Shown in pieces: positions 34,766-45,693 of a stretch of DNA of 64,000 nt. The DNA lies in NCBI RefSeq assembly GCF_022965805.1, contig NC_133109.1, positions 6,549,869-6,613,868 on the forward strand, read 5' to 3'. A program made the translations under genes and the position numbers. The notes below the pieces were generated by a model, which saw nothing but the letters and a program-made list of their open reading frames with translations, was not told the DNA's origin and did not search any database. Source of the stretch: Primulina eburnea (taxonomy: Eukaryota > Streptophyta > Magnoliopsida > Lamiales > Gesneriaceae). How positions within the stretch are numbered: position 1 is the first letter of the stretch; every line of letters starts with the position of its first letter.

Positions 34766-36183
34766 TGATAGGCTAGTAATAGTTAATATTTTATCTTCAT
34801 ATTTCCCGTTATTTTAACCTCCGATATGTTTAATTGACACATTTTTGTGTAATTTTATTCTAGGAGGAACTTTTACGGTTTTGTAACAAAGTTGAGCTAA
34901 AAAAGCGATATTTATCACATTTGAAGTTTCCAAGATCGAGTTTGAAAGAGAATAGCCAAACCAGAAGAGGTCCTGGAATAAGACGTGACCACGCCTTGTG
35001 ATGATATTTCAGCTGCCAAAAATTACAAAGAAGGAAATTCTAGATAAAATATTATCTATTATTTTATATTTTGAGATTTAATGTTAATTAAGAGTTAGTG
35101 GGCTTTTAGCAAAAAAAAAGATTAGACCCAACTTTTTCCTTCCAATTTTTACCTACTCTACTTCACGTACAACACAATCAAGGAGGCGGCAGCTTTTCTT
35201 TTTCTCTCCAATCACCAAAAAAAAAATCAATTTTCAGAAGAGAAGAAGGAACTGAAGGCGCAGGACTTGAAGATTCTTCCAACAAAAATAGTTTGAAATT
35301 TTCTTTATGTTTTCTTATTTATTTTTCATGGATTTTATAGATCAAATTATGTTAGGCTAATTTTCTTAGACTGATTCAAGGGATAGTTTACTGTTTAATT
35401 TTATCACTGTGAGGTTTTGCACTTTAATTTATTATTCTTGTTTGCCCAAATATTCGTTGATTTATGAATTAATTATATGAATGTTATACGTCAATTAATC
35501 TGATAATTTAATTTGATTTATGCTTTTTTAATGCTAACTATGAATTCAGTGATCCGTAATTGTCATGAACGATTGGTACATGAGTAGCGATAGATTAGGC
35601 GTGTTGTGCTATCATAACATATTTAATCTAAATAAATCGACGGAACTAGATCTTCCAATTGCAGCTATCTCGGTTGTTAGATTTTAGGATTAACTGTTTT
35701 CACGAAACTAAAATTCTGTCTTTAATTAATATGAAACGCTATCGTGCCCAGTTGATTATCGGTAAGTTTTGACTGGATGCTGGGTTTGGTCAATTAATTT
35801 AGGAAAACACAAGAATTTTAGCGGCTATCCCTATTATTCTAGGGTTAATTGTTTGGAATAACATGAATAAATGATTGGTTAACCGATGAACATTGAGATA
35901 ATTAAATAGTGGAATCCCCTTGAATCAGTAGTTTTCTCGTATTAAATTCTTCACTTTATTCTCGTCGAGTGATTTTCAATTCTAGATCCAATATTCTTTC
36001 TTGCTTGGTAATTTTAGTTTAGATTATTTTATTTAGTAATTATCAAAACAAATCCCTCCTTTTTATTTTTATTATCAAAAGAAATAAATCTACTGTTCCA
36101 TGTGGATTCGACCCTACTCACCATTACACTCATTCTTATTTAAAAGGGTAGGAATTAATTTGGTGGTCAACGACAGCACACCA
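34766..36183 (+). mobile_element. Athila 3' LTR
   Basis: 1,418 bases from TGATAGGCTAG to CAGCACACCA, followed by the right GTGCT target duplication (36184-36188). About 18-20 substitutions and a few A-run length differences from the 5' LTR. Carries the AAGGCGTG-type near-palindrome in mutated form at about 34978-34998. Confidence 0.95.
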
Positions 36184-36400
36184 GTGCTTCATCAATTATT
36201 ATAGTTTTATTGCCGTGAGAATAGACAAACTTTTCTTCAACAGAGACATACACTTTCACATAAAATCCAAAAGCGGAGTTTTGTAAATGATTTCTTTATA
36301 TTCTAGAAATAAACGGAGACCAGATGTCTCCAAATCTTTGAACACGGCCACGTGGTTGGCATCTTGAACATTGTAGACAGATCAAATTAGCTTTTGTAAA
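36184..36400 (-). pseudogene. Extra ORF of host copia, N-terminal part
   Basis: Minus strand reads NVQDANHVAVFKDLETSGLR and then, across the Athila insertion point, joins the frame at 14175 (KTIIIDEALL on this side, TSGIVDILSISKEDM on the other). This shows that the Athila landed in a once-continuous ORF. Broken further by stops. No known enzymatic domain. Confidence 0.55.
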
Positions 36401-36960
36401 AATTAAGATTAAATGTGTTGGTCAACTCTGTTATTGAAAGTTAGATCAATCGGAAGCAAGAGTTGCAGAAGATTGTAAAATCTTTAGAGGGAAAATAAAA
36501 ATTTTGAAGATATGTGCAAGGTAAAAATGTAAAATTTGAACAGACGATTTTAAAATAAATGTACAGCCGTGGGTTACAAACACAAGGACGTGTGTCAGTA
36601 TGTTTGCGTTTATTTTCAAAATTCTAGGGAAGGTGGTCTGACAGACTGACCAATTGCATAAAAGCGTGAGAAAATGTTTTTGAAAAGTGAAAACATTAGG
36701 TTGTCCAAGAGTTGATTAATGATAAAAGCAATACATTGTTTGAATTTGATATATTATATGGTCTTCTGAAAAAGAAGATATGGGAGAAATTCCAGTAAAG
36801 ACACATTTTCAGAAGAAGTTGATTAATGATAAAAGCAATACATTGTTTGAATTTGATGTATTATATGATAAGGTCTTCGTAGAAATTACAGTAAAGACAC
36901 ATTTTTAGAAGAAGCATGGTCTTATCAGTATAACAATTTTATTTTTTAGTTAATACAACA
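36401..36960. other. Spacer between copia pol and extra ORF, with 107-bp tandem duplication
   Basis: Unit GTTGATTAATGATAAAAGCA... starts at 36711 and again at 36818, each ending in CAGTAAAGACACATTTT(C/T)AGAAGAAG. No gene is seen in the rest. Confidence 0.6.
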
Positions 36961-36989
36961 AGACTTTTAGAGTCTTATTCATACTAAAC

Positions 36990-37741
36990 AAGATTCCTCT
37001 CGGATTAATGTTTAAGATAAATAAATGAGACTAAAAACTTTGCGAAAATTTAAAAATTTAGTCATGGATAATGGTTTGGTAAAGATGTCTGCTGCTTGTT
37101 GGTATGTATACACATGTTCCAAGCGAATGTCTTTCTTTTGTACAAGATCTTTGACGAAGTGATGTCTGATATCAACATGTTTGGTTCTGGACTACAATAC
37201 TAGATTGTACTTATGGTTATAGCACTTGTATTGTCATAAAAAATAGGTGATTCAGAGGCAGTGATCCCATAATATCTTAATTATTGCTGAACCAAAAGCA
37301 TTTGAGAGCAGTAGCTTCCAGCAGCTAAATATTTGGCTTTTGCAGTAGAATTATCAATAGAAGTCTGTTTTTTCCTAAACCGAGAGATCAGCCTATCACA
37401 AAGAAATTGAAAGAAACAATTAAGACTTTTTCAGTCCAATTTGCAACCTGCAAAGTTTTCATCTGGATATCCCACAAGATTAAATGCAGAATCTTTTGGA
37501 TACAAAGACCAACATTTTGAGTACCTTTATATATTTTAATATACTTTTAGTAGCTATATGATGAGATTGCTTCGTGTTGGATTCAAATTTAGCACAGTTA
37601 CATACTGAGAATATTTTTTTGGTGTACTTGTAGTAAGATATAACAAAGTACCAGTTAAACCTCGATACATGGTTACCTCTACTCGAATTATTCCTTCATT
37701 TTTATCGAGTTTAGTTGATTACTCATTGGGGGTTGAGGCAG
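36990..37741 (-). pseudogene. Copia RNase H and RT end (host element, minus strand)
   Basis: Minus-strand reading with frameshifts gives remnants of STAEAEY (here STAKAKYLAAGSYC), the PIFYDNTSAI segment, then KRKTFAWNM and a LPNHY tail, the order of a Ty1/copia RNase H. It is separated from the rest of RT by the solo LTR 37742-39633. The RT reading resumes directly on the other side of that insert. Confidence 0.8.
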
Positions 37742-39633
37742 TGTAAGGCCTGAGATTATATTACCGTAATTCGAAATTATTTAATTGACAGAATTGCAAA
37801 TAGTGAAGATTTTAGGGGTTAAAGTGTAATTAATGGGAATTGAGTAGAAAAGCATGGTATAGGTGTGAGACCAGAAGGTTGCGCGCATATGCGCAAGCAA
37901 CTATGTGCTGAGGCAGAAGACCTTGCGTATATGCGCGAGACTAGGCACACATATGCGCGAGCAGTTGCAAAGTACAAGCGTAGAGACAGTAGGTCTCGCG
38001 CATATGCGCGAGCAAATGAAATGTTATGCGCCGGTGATGGACGCGCATATGCGCGAGACGTGCTGAATAACAAAATGAGCCACATGTATAGCCATGCATA
38101 TCAACACACCAACTTTCATTTCTACTTTAGATTCCAGGGAAGAGAAACGAGAGAACTCCATAGAAATCTTTCAAGATTTTGCAAATCTTAAAATTTTGAT
38201 TTTGCAAGATCCATCCGTCTAATTTTCAATCCGAGTTTAGTACCGTACTTCTCTCGTCAAGAGCTTCAAAAGGACGTAAGTTTCATTACTTCCCTATATG
38301 GTTTGAAAACTTGATGTTGGAGGAATCATAATTTGATTTATATCATGTGTTCCTGAGTTTATGATAAGCATATAATCGAAACCGGATTGAAGAACGGACA
38401 CCGTATGCAATTGTTATCATTTTTCAGTTATATTCGAATGGGGTTATACCGATTTGGAATTGTGATTGTGTTTGTTATTGATTATGAGTTGTGATTGATA
38501 TCTATTGACATTGAGTTGTCGGGGTGTACCAAAATTGTGCCGTTATGCCGCCAAAACATCATTAGATTGAGATTGATCAAATCAAGACTTGTGTTGAGTT
38601 TGAATGTCATTCCAGATTGGTATTGAAGGCTTCGAAGACCGAACAAAGCCAGATTGATATTTGATTTAGTCAACCAAGAACTACAAAAATAAAGGTATAA
38701 ATCAATGTGAAACCGTGAGATATAACTCGAGTAAGAGATAACTTGAGTTTCCCAAAACCACATACTTAATTGTTATTGTTTTGATACATTTGTACTATTT
38801 GAATGTGTATGCTTGTTCTATTGATTTATAGAAAAGCAGAGAATAGAAGATAAATATCGTCAAAGAGTCTTTGGTAGAGGTGCCAAGTCACTAGACGTTT
38901 GGTTTATATCGATGCTCTTATGAGTAAATCGACTTCTATTGTAGATACTCGATATAGTGGCCAAAGTCTGGAAATAAGAACGTACCACCATCCAGAAAGG
39001 GAGAGTGGGTGGGAGACTGTTGCGTACTTATTCAAACCAGGATCCCTAGATAAGAGTCGAGTCAGAGATTAAGAGTTAAGGGTTTGATTTCCAGTTTTAT
39101 ATCAATTCATGTTTATCAGATTATGATACATGCTATTTAATAAATTTTCTATGCTTTTGTATATGCTAATTAATAAATGTTCTATGCTTTTGTATATGCT
39201 TATATGAGATGCATGTATACATTGTTTATACTGGGAATATATTTCTCACCGGAGTTATCCGACTGTTTTTGTGTTTGTATGTGTGCATGACAACAGGTTG
39301 GACATGATCAGGGTCGAGAAGAGGATGAGAGATCGATATTAGAGTGGAGATCCAGGCCCAGATGTAGAATTGGCTTTCAACACTTGATATGCAGTTGTTG
39401 AACCTTAGTTTGTTATGATTGTATTGTGAACATGTTTTGTATCTTGGATCATTTGGTAGATATTACACTTGATCTTGATGTTTAAATAAAATAAAGCATA
39501 ACTTGTGATATTATTTGTACACTTGTTTAAAAAGTGTTCAACTTTAAAAACAAATTCCGACCTAGTTTATTTAATTGATCAACTAATTCCCAAAGATGAT
39601 TGAAGATAATGAGTTAGCATCCAGGTCCTCACA
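37742..39633 (+). mobile_element. Solo chromovirus LTR 'D' inside copia RT
   Basis: 1,892 bases from TGTAAGGCCTGAG to CCAGGTCCTCACA, with no PBS or gag behind it. Flanks GGCAG (left) and AACAG (right) look like a target duplication altered by two G-to-A changes. It shares with the B LTR the donor GACGTAAGT (38276), the stem-loop (38891-38971), CACCGGAGTTATCC (39247-39260) and the ends, but its CpG dyad array is a different motif (CGCGCATATGCGCG). So it is a different subfamily of the same chromovirus lineage. Confidence 0.88.
37880..38058. promoter_or_regulatory. Array of CGCGCATATGCGCG palindromes in LTR D
   Basis: Five copies: three close to the full 14-bp palindrome (at about 37880, 37997 and 38042) and two decayed ones between them. 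They lie directly upstream of the TATA-like CATGTATAGCC (about 38083). Position matches the ACCGCACCCGCGGT array of LTR B. Confidence 0.7.
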
Positions 39634-41250
39634 AACAGTGCGTGTCCATACCAAACCTTTTCAGTAGCTCTTTATTATACTTCATCCGACCAATGAAAAT
39701 TCCAGATTCGAGTTGTCTAACTTGTAATGCTAAGAACAACGTCTGTTCTTTCATTATACTAATTCCAAATTTATCATACATCATCTTAGAAAATTTCTCA
39801 CAAAGTTTTGGGTTAGTTAACCCAAAAATAATATCATCAACATATATTTGTACTAAGAGTGTATGCTGGTTTTTGACTAACATAATTAATGTTTATCGAT
39901 TGTTCCAATAGTAAGTTATGATTAATAAGAAACATATAAAAAGTGTCATACCATGCTCTTGGTACTTGTTTAAATCCATACAAAGCTTTACGTAGTTGAA
40001 AAACATGATTTGGAAAGGAATTATTTACAAAACCTAGATGGTGTCCTACATAAACTTCTTCTTGCAGTAGATCAATCAGAAAAGAATTCTTCACATCCAT
40101 TTGAAATACTTTAAAGTTTTTGAATGCTGCAAAAGCTAGAAAGATTTTGATGGCTTCAAGTCTTGCTACTAGAGCAAAGGATTCATCGTAGTTTATTCAT
40201 TTTTTTTGTCTGAATCCTTGAGCCACTAGTCTTGCTTTGTTCCTGAATATTGTTCCTTCTTCATTTAGGTTGTTCTGAATACCAATCGTGTTCTAATAAT
40301 TGATTAATGACTTGGCCTACATAACAAAAGCCATACTTCAATTATTTTTAATTTATTGAACTCTTCTTGCATTGTTTCAATCCATCTGAGATCATTTAGA
40401 GCTTCATCAATATTATTTGGTTCCATATGAGAGATGAAGGAATCATGCATATATTCATTATCATTTGTCTTCTTGTTCTTAGGAGTGTTGATGGATTACC
40501 AATTACTAGTGAGGGAGGATGGGTCTTGCTCCATTTATAACTAGGTTATGATAAAATTTCGACTTGACATGATTGGTCAACAGGCTGTTTTGAAGTGTCA
40601 TGAGCAAGTTCTCAACTTTCTAGGACATTTTCTGGAGTCTCCTGAGTTCCAATAACTGGTTCCTTCTCGAGAACTTCATGTTCTGGACTGAGTTCGAATA
40701 ACTGGTTCCTTCTCAAGAACTTTTTGTTCTGGATTTTGAGAATCTTTCCCTCTTGCTTTTGTTTCATCTTCACTGTCCATATCAAGATAAACAATGTCTA
40801 ATATGTTGTTCAAAATAGAGAGAACATAATTTTCAAGGGAAATAACAACTTCTTCAAAAACAACATGAATTGATTCTTCAACATTAAGGGTTCTATTATT
40901 AAATATTCCAAAGGCTTTGCTAATTGTTGAATATCCAAAAAAAAATTCCAGCATCTGATTTTGAATCAAAAGCATATAAGTGATTTTTACCATTATTTTT
41001 CACACAACATCTGTATCTGAATACATGAAAGTAAAACAAATTAGACTAACTCTCTTTCCATATTTCATATGGAGTATTTCCGAGTCTTCTGTTGACCATG
41101 TTTCTGGTTTGTGTATAACATACAGTATGGACTACTTCTGCCCAAAAGCATTGAGGGATGTCTGCATTTGCAAGCATAGTTCTTTTTTCATATTTGAGAG
41201 TTTTTTTTCTTCTCTCAGTTATTCTACTTTGTTGGGGAGTCCTGGATGCT
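39634..41250 (-). pseudogene. Copia reverse transcriptase and integrase C-terminus (host element)
   Basis: RT remnants: MDVKNSFLIDLLQEEVYV, FQLRKALYGFKQVPRAWYDTF (39837-40100), catalytic QIYVDDIIFG and LFLALQVRQLESGIFIG (39634-39883). YVDD and the KALYGxKQxPRAWY block are diagnostic of Ty1/copia RT. Upstream (40140-41250) the frame is badly broken. A Glu/Lys-rich tract near 40612-40993 corresponds to the variable linker before RT. Not functional. Confidence 0.85.
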
Positions 41251-41278
41251 AAATATTCATGTTGTATCCCCCGTTCAT

Positions 41279-42200
41279 TCAGATATATCTCAAGGGATTG
41301 TTATTAAACTCATTGCCCTGATCTTTCTTGATTCTATTGTCTGAAATATATTTTTCGTTTTGAACTTGTTTCAGAAGTTTGATCACATGTGCACTGGTAT
41401 GATATTTGTCACCAAGAATTATAACCCAAATACATCTAAACCAATCATCAACAATAACTAAAGTGTACTTCATTCCTCCTAATTTCATTGAAGAGATAGG
41501 TCTGAAGAGTTCCATATACAGTATCTCTAAGCATCTTAATGTTGATTTACTTCATTTGTTCTTGAAACTTCATATTACATGTTTACATAAGTGACATATA
41601 GAAAAAACATGATTCTTAATGAAATTAATATCTGGTAAACTGGTAACTAAGTTCTGTTTTATAAGATTTTTGATATATTTGAAATTCAGATTATTTAGAC
41701 GCTTATGACATAAACAATGTTTTTCAATTCTAGATGCCACCAGACATGTAGGATGCTCAGACGGACCAATAATCCAGTTAACTTTGTAGGTGTTTCCATC
41801 TCTATTACCTTGTAAAATAGTAGAACCATGAGTATCTTTAATTGTGCATGTGTGCTTCTAGAAAGCTACTGAATATCCATTGTCCGGTCAACACTTAACT
41901 GGTTCTTCATCACTATAATTGGAGTCATCATCTGAAATTGTAGTTTTTGAGTCTGTCTCGAACCACGTGCTCAAAATTTTTTCTACTGTCAACATCTCTT
42001 GCTCTCTATTTCTTCTAAAGAAATTCTTATCTGTGGTTCTTATTTTGTCAGATGATGTTTTGTCATCCTTCTTTATTCTAGTGCCATCGACAATGAAGTG
42101 GATGTTCTATAACAATTAAAACAATCTTGATCAGAAGAGTTTGATTCTTTCTTTTAGTTGTTCTTTTTATAAGAGTTTTGAAAGTTAAAGTGATTCATCC
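41279..42200 (-). pseudogene. Copia integrase core and Gag-Pol junction (host element)
   Basis: 41279-41515 reads MELFRPISSMKLGG, KYTLVIVDDWFRCIWV and IKKDQGNEFNNN, matching the copia integrase core (first Asp in VDD, second Asp in the KxDxGxEF motif). The stretch from 41516 to 42200 would hold the C-terminal Glu-free part of Gag, the zinc knuckle and protease, but is too broken to assign residues. Confidence 0.8.
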
Positions 42201-42830
42201 TCAAATTTTCCAAATTGTTTTAACAAATAGTGACATGGTGTCATCTCTCAGTTGTTCTGCTGACTTGGATGAAGATTCTTCTGTTGTGACAAGGGCTTTT
42301 GTACCTGGTGAAACATACGGTTCTTGTTCATTTCTGGTTCCCATCTCGAATTCATAGGTCTTTTGGTTTGCAAACAGATCCTGTAACTCGAATTTTTTCA
42401 GATCCTTTGACTTCCTCATGGCTATGGTCTTGACGTCCCACTCTCTTAATAAGGCTCTCATCCCTTTAAGTGCAACCTCCCTGTTGATGCAGTCCTTCCC
42501 AAAAGCTGCCAGCTCGATTACTATGGTACAATTAAACATGTTTTAATTTTACTGAACATATTTTTATAAAATGTCGTATAAAAAGATATCTTTTGCAACG
42601 TTGTCTAGATTTGCTTTCTTTTTGTCCTTGGCAGTCCATTTCATCATGTATTTCTCTACCATTTGAGGATGACCATCTGTTACAGTAATAAATGTATTTG
42701 CTTTCATAATCTTTATTGGTCCATCCAAGATGATCTGATAGACGTGCCAACAATAGGATTTTCCAATAGTCATATTCTGCTTCTGAAAACATAGGGATTT
42801 TGCTAAAGGAGACTGTTTGATATATCATAT
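42201..42830 (-). pseudogene. Copia Gag (UBN2-type) of host element
   Basis: Minus strand starts near 42820 with IPMFSEAEYDYWKILL (N-terminal gag: Pro-x-Phe...Tyr-x-x-Trp), then in a shifted frame DGPIKIMKANTF. After another break ALKGMRALLREWDVKTIAMR, LKKFELQDLFANQKTYEFEM and SAEQLRDDTMSLFVK (42201-42539) follow. This is a plant copia gag with the UBN2-type core. It lies next to the PBS and 5' LTR remnant, as expected. Confidence 0.82.
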
Positions 42831-42851
42831 ATCTAGAGATTGGAATAAAAC

Positions 42852-42863
42852 CCTCTTATAACA
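42852..42863 (-). other. Decayed primer-binding site of host copia
   Basis: Minus-strand TGTTATAAGAGG matches the initiator-Met PBS TGGTATCAGAGC at 9 of 12 positions and lies two bases from the LTR end CTAACA. Confidence 0.45.
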
Positions 42864-42865
42864 CT

Positions 42866-43110
42866 TGTTAGGATCGAAGATAACAGTTTATAGGGGGCGA
42901 ACAAATTTTTTTGCAAATTATGTCAAATAATGATAAACTTAACTGTGTTAACAACTCAATTCAATATTCTAATCAGACTGACTAATTTGAGCTACTAGAA
43001 GCGCGTACTAAGTGCGAAAATTGCTCTGATTAATTAGTGAGTATGATATATAATGCAACGACACAATTTTCTTCATCTCACTTATCAACACAGATGATAG
43101 TCTTAGCAAA
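42866..43110 (-). mobile_element. 5' LTR remnant of host copia
   Basis: Plus strand TGTTAGGATCGAAGATAACA... corresponds to the LTR ends at 1748 and 9382 (TTAGGATTGAAGATAATAG; TTAGAATCGATGAAG). The rest of the LTR is missing beyond about 43110, so the element's outer edge is truncated. Confidence 0.55.
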
Positions 43111-43124
43111 CATAAGTAAATAAC

Positions 43125-43664
43125 TTGAAGAAAGTTGAAATTTAACCTCTATTTTTTGGAATGGAATTTACAAATACATTCAAGAAAAATGAAATCTAGC
43201 CTCATTTTTAAGAATTAAATTTACACTCCATTTTTTCGTTTGATTTCTCTTTTTTCATTAATTAATGAAGTTTAAAATAAATGAAAGGAAAATAAAGTTT
43301 ATGCTATAGTTCAAAATTTATAGTTGTCTAATTTTTTGATAAGTCTTCTGTGAGACGATTCCATAGATATATATCTCTGAGACGAATCGACGTTTTCCAT
43401 GAATTAGTGGATTTTAAAATAAATAGAAGGAATCACTCTCATTATGGTTTGAAATCGGTTCTTCATGTTCCTTTTTGCTAGAAGTGTGCCAGGAGCCTCT
43501 CTTTTTCCTTGCAACCTCTTGGCGTCGATGATCACTCTTCGCTGTCTTTTCAATCTCGGATTTACATATTTTGTTTATTAAAAAGATAATTGATGTTCAT
43601 CCATAATTAAAACTGAAATCTTGTCCAAATGGTTGTGTAATACATAGTTATAGTGCATATTTTT
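43125..43664. repeat. Local duplication copy A, left part
   Basis: Matches about 53885-54455 over its length (GGAATG(G)AATTTACAAATA, ATATATATCTCTGAGACG, CTTGCAACCTCTTGGC versus CATGCAACCTCTTAGC, AAATGGTTGTGTAATAC). Copy A is split by chromovirus C and continues at 52060-52135. No gene is seen. Confidence 0.75.
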
Positions 43665-43917
43665 TGTGAGAACCTGAAATTTCAGCAGCTAGCAAATTTC
43701 AGCATAAGCTAAAAATTCCAGTAGAAGCTAATATTTCAGAAGCTGGTATTTTCCAGCAAACAAAATCCAGCAGGCCGAATCCAGCAGCAGAAGAGCGAAT
43801 TCCAGCAGACAGTTACTGATTCAGCTATTGAGTTGTAACTGAAGCATTTAACTTGAAATAAAGGCTGTTAATGGCAGATTATGGCCATTTATTTGGGAGA
43901 CTAACAGTCAGAATCTT

Positions 43918-43929
43918 GCCTATAAATAA
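43918..43929 (+). promoter_or_regulatory. Putative TATA box of LTR C
   Basis: CCTATAAATAACAC, conserved in the 3' LTR at about 51151, followed by CTCTCAAATCTC within 20 bases, a plausible initiation context. Confidence 0.6.
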
Positions 43930-44079
43930 CACTCTCAAATCTCTGAATTGGTGTTACACAAATCTGAGAATATCATTTGAATTTCGAGCTAAGGGAGGGT
44001 GCTTATTTTCGAGCAGTAGAAACCAGTGGCAAGAACGAGCATATTCCAGACTTCTACCGAAACCTTATTGCAAATTACG

Positions 44080-44085
44080 GTAAGT
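44080..44085 (+). other. Splice donor in LTR C leader
   Basis: TTACG|GTAAGTGG. Two acceptor-like sites follow, each a short distance before an ORF start: ATGTAG at 45690 before the extra ORF (ATG 45694) and TTGTAG at 46415 before gag (ATG 46419). Confidence 0.5.
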
Positions 44086-44839
44086 GGGCTTATGTATAAA
44101 TATCTTGAAAACTGTTTGATGACTTCTGTTTTAAAGCAAAGTATATTCTTGATTCTTGATATCTGATTTCGAAGCACTGAAACTTAGTGAACTAATAGTA
44201 GGAATATATATTCTGAACATTACTGAATTCTGATTACTGATTACTGGCCTCACCCCTTAGAGGAGAGAACATATAGGGGACTGATATCAGTTTAGCCATG
44301 AAATTCACGAATGTGCTCAGTGCTTACTTGTTAAACTTCTGATTTCTGATTACTGAATACTGATTACTGATTACTGATTTATGAATATTGATTCCTGTTC
44401 TGAAAGTAAGAGTTTCTGTATATTCTTGAAATACTGTTCTGTATTAAAATGATTTTCGAAAACTGGGAGTTATTCCCGCCCCTGCTTACTGAGTGACAAT
44501 CATATCATTCACCCACCAAACCAATCTCAGATAAGAGTACTGAAGAAATGTTAGAAGAAGAGGAACAGATCCAGTTCTGGGGCTGGTGAAGAAGACTGTT
44601 GTTCTCAGTTTATGTTTATTTTATTCCGCTGCATCTGTTAAGATACTGTAATATTTGGTTTTACATTTCCGCTGTAAAACATCAGTATTCGAGTTGTAAT
44701 AGACAATTGATTTATTTCGTATTATGAATAAAAGACTGGTTTACGAGATTCTGTACTTCTGAGGCTTGTTGTTTTCGAATGAATATTTGAGAGCAACGCC
44801 GGTGTCAACTAACCCCCGTCCCGGGGTGTGACATTGAAG

Positions 44840-44851
44840 TGGTATCAGAGC
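44840..44851 (+). other. Primer-binding site, initiator tRNA-Met type
   Basis: TGGTATCAGAGC six bases after the LTR end. Confidence 0.95.
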
Positions 44852-45693
44852 AGAACCGGGTTTCATAATCTGGGGAGGAGGAACTAGAAATAATAAGTTC
44901 TTATAGACTTCTGAGAATAAGTTCAGAAGGTTACTGAAATAGACTACTGAAAATAAGCTACTGTAATAGACTACTGAAACGAGTTTAAAAAAAAAAAAAA
45001 AAATTCAGTAGGCCAAAACCAGTAGACGAAACCAGAACCAGTAGATGGAAACCAGTAGCCGAACCCAGAACCAGTAGAAGGAAACCAGTAGGTCTGAATG
45101 CAGAAGACTGAGTCAGTAGACTCGGAATGCAGCAGACGATGCTGGAAAAGCAGCAGACTGATTGCAGAAGCATCAGAATTGCAGTAGACAGCGTATTCCA
45201 GCAAGCAAATGCAGTAGACCTCGCAAAATGGCATAGAAGTTGAGGTGTTTTTCGCGCAAACTTCAAACGACCATAACTTTTGATCCAGGAGGAATTTTTA
45301 CCATTAAAAGTAGGCGTTGGAAAGCTCTCGACGAGGAGAACCTAACCTAGAACCATTTATCATTCTAGCACCACCGACGAAGCCCAAAATCCATCGTTTA
45401 GATAGGGATATCATCATTTCCGTAAAATTTTCCAAAATTTTGAAGCTTTGAGGAATTTTCATTTCCAAATGGCTTAGTATTTTTGCACCAAACTTGATAC
45501 CATTCATATTCTTGATGTGAAAGATTTTTAATAAATTTTTCACGTCATTCTGAGACCGAAAATTTTTGAACTATTTTCTGCTATCGAATGTTATAGGCTT
45601 ACTGATTCTATTCATTCCAGTACTTGTCTATAACTTAATCCATATTCTTGATATCAATTCTGAACCTTTACCCTCATGTTTTGGATGTAGGAT
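44852..45693. other. Leader of chromovirus C with CTACTG/CAGTAG repeats
   Basis: CTACTGAAA repeats (44937-44980), an A17 run (44987-45004), then many CAGTAGA/CCAGTAG/CAGCAGA repeats (45005-45215). The first and third sets are reverse complements in their cores, so the leader can fold. ORFs on the minus strand here are repeat artefacts. Confidence 0.6.

Larger units (their letters stand above)
14181..36183 (+). mobile_element. Complete Athila-type Ty3/gypsy element hosting nested chromovirus
   Basis: Two LTRs of about 1.4 kb (TGATAGG...CACACCA), a tRNA-Asp type PBS, a gag-pol frame, an envelope-like third ORF region, a polypurine tract and a 5-bp target duplication (GTGCT) define an Athila element. 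It spans 22 kb because chromovirus B (17153-27480) lies inside its gag-pol frame. Without that insert it is about 11.7 kb, normal for the lineage. LTRs differ at roughly 18-20 positions by eye. It inserted into the extra ORF of the older minus-strand copia element: the ORF reads through when the two flanks are compared. Confidence 0.95.
43665..44833 (+). mobile_element. Chromovirus C 5' LTR
   Basis: 1,169 bases. U3 has repeated (T)CCAGCAG motifs (43740-43810), TATA box CCTATAAATAAC (about 43918-43929), and a strong splice donor TTACG|GTAAGT at 44080. R/U5 has repeated CTGATTACTGA (44225-44400). Ends CCCCGTCCCGGGGTGTGACA. Confidence 0.93.

Noticed and set aside
37819..38191. ORFs on both strands with repeated Arg-Ala-Tyr-Ala
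   Set aside because: Same cause: the palindrome array of LTR D read as protein.
43871..44083. 70-residue ORF present twice (also 51104-51316)
   Set aside because: LTR C leader read as protein; ends at the splice donor and has no family.
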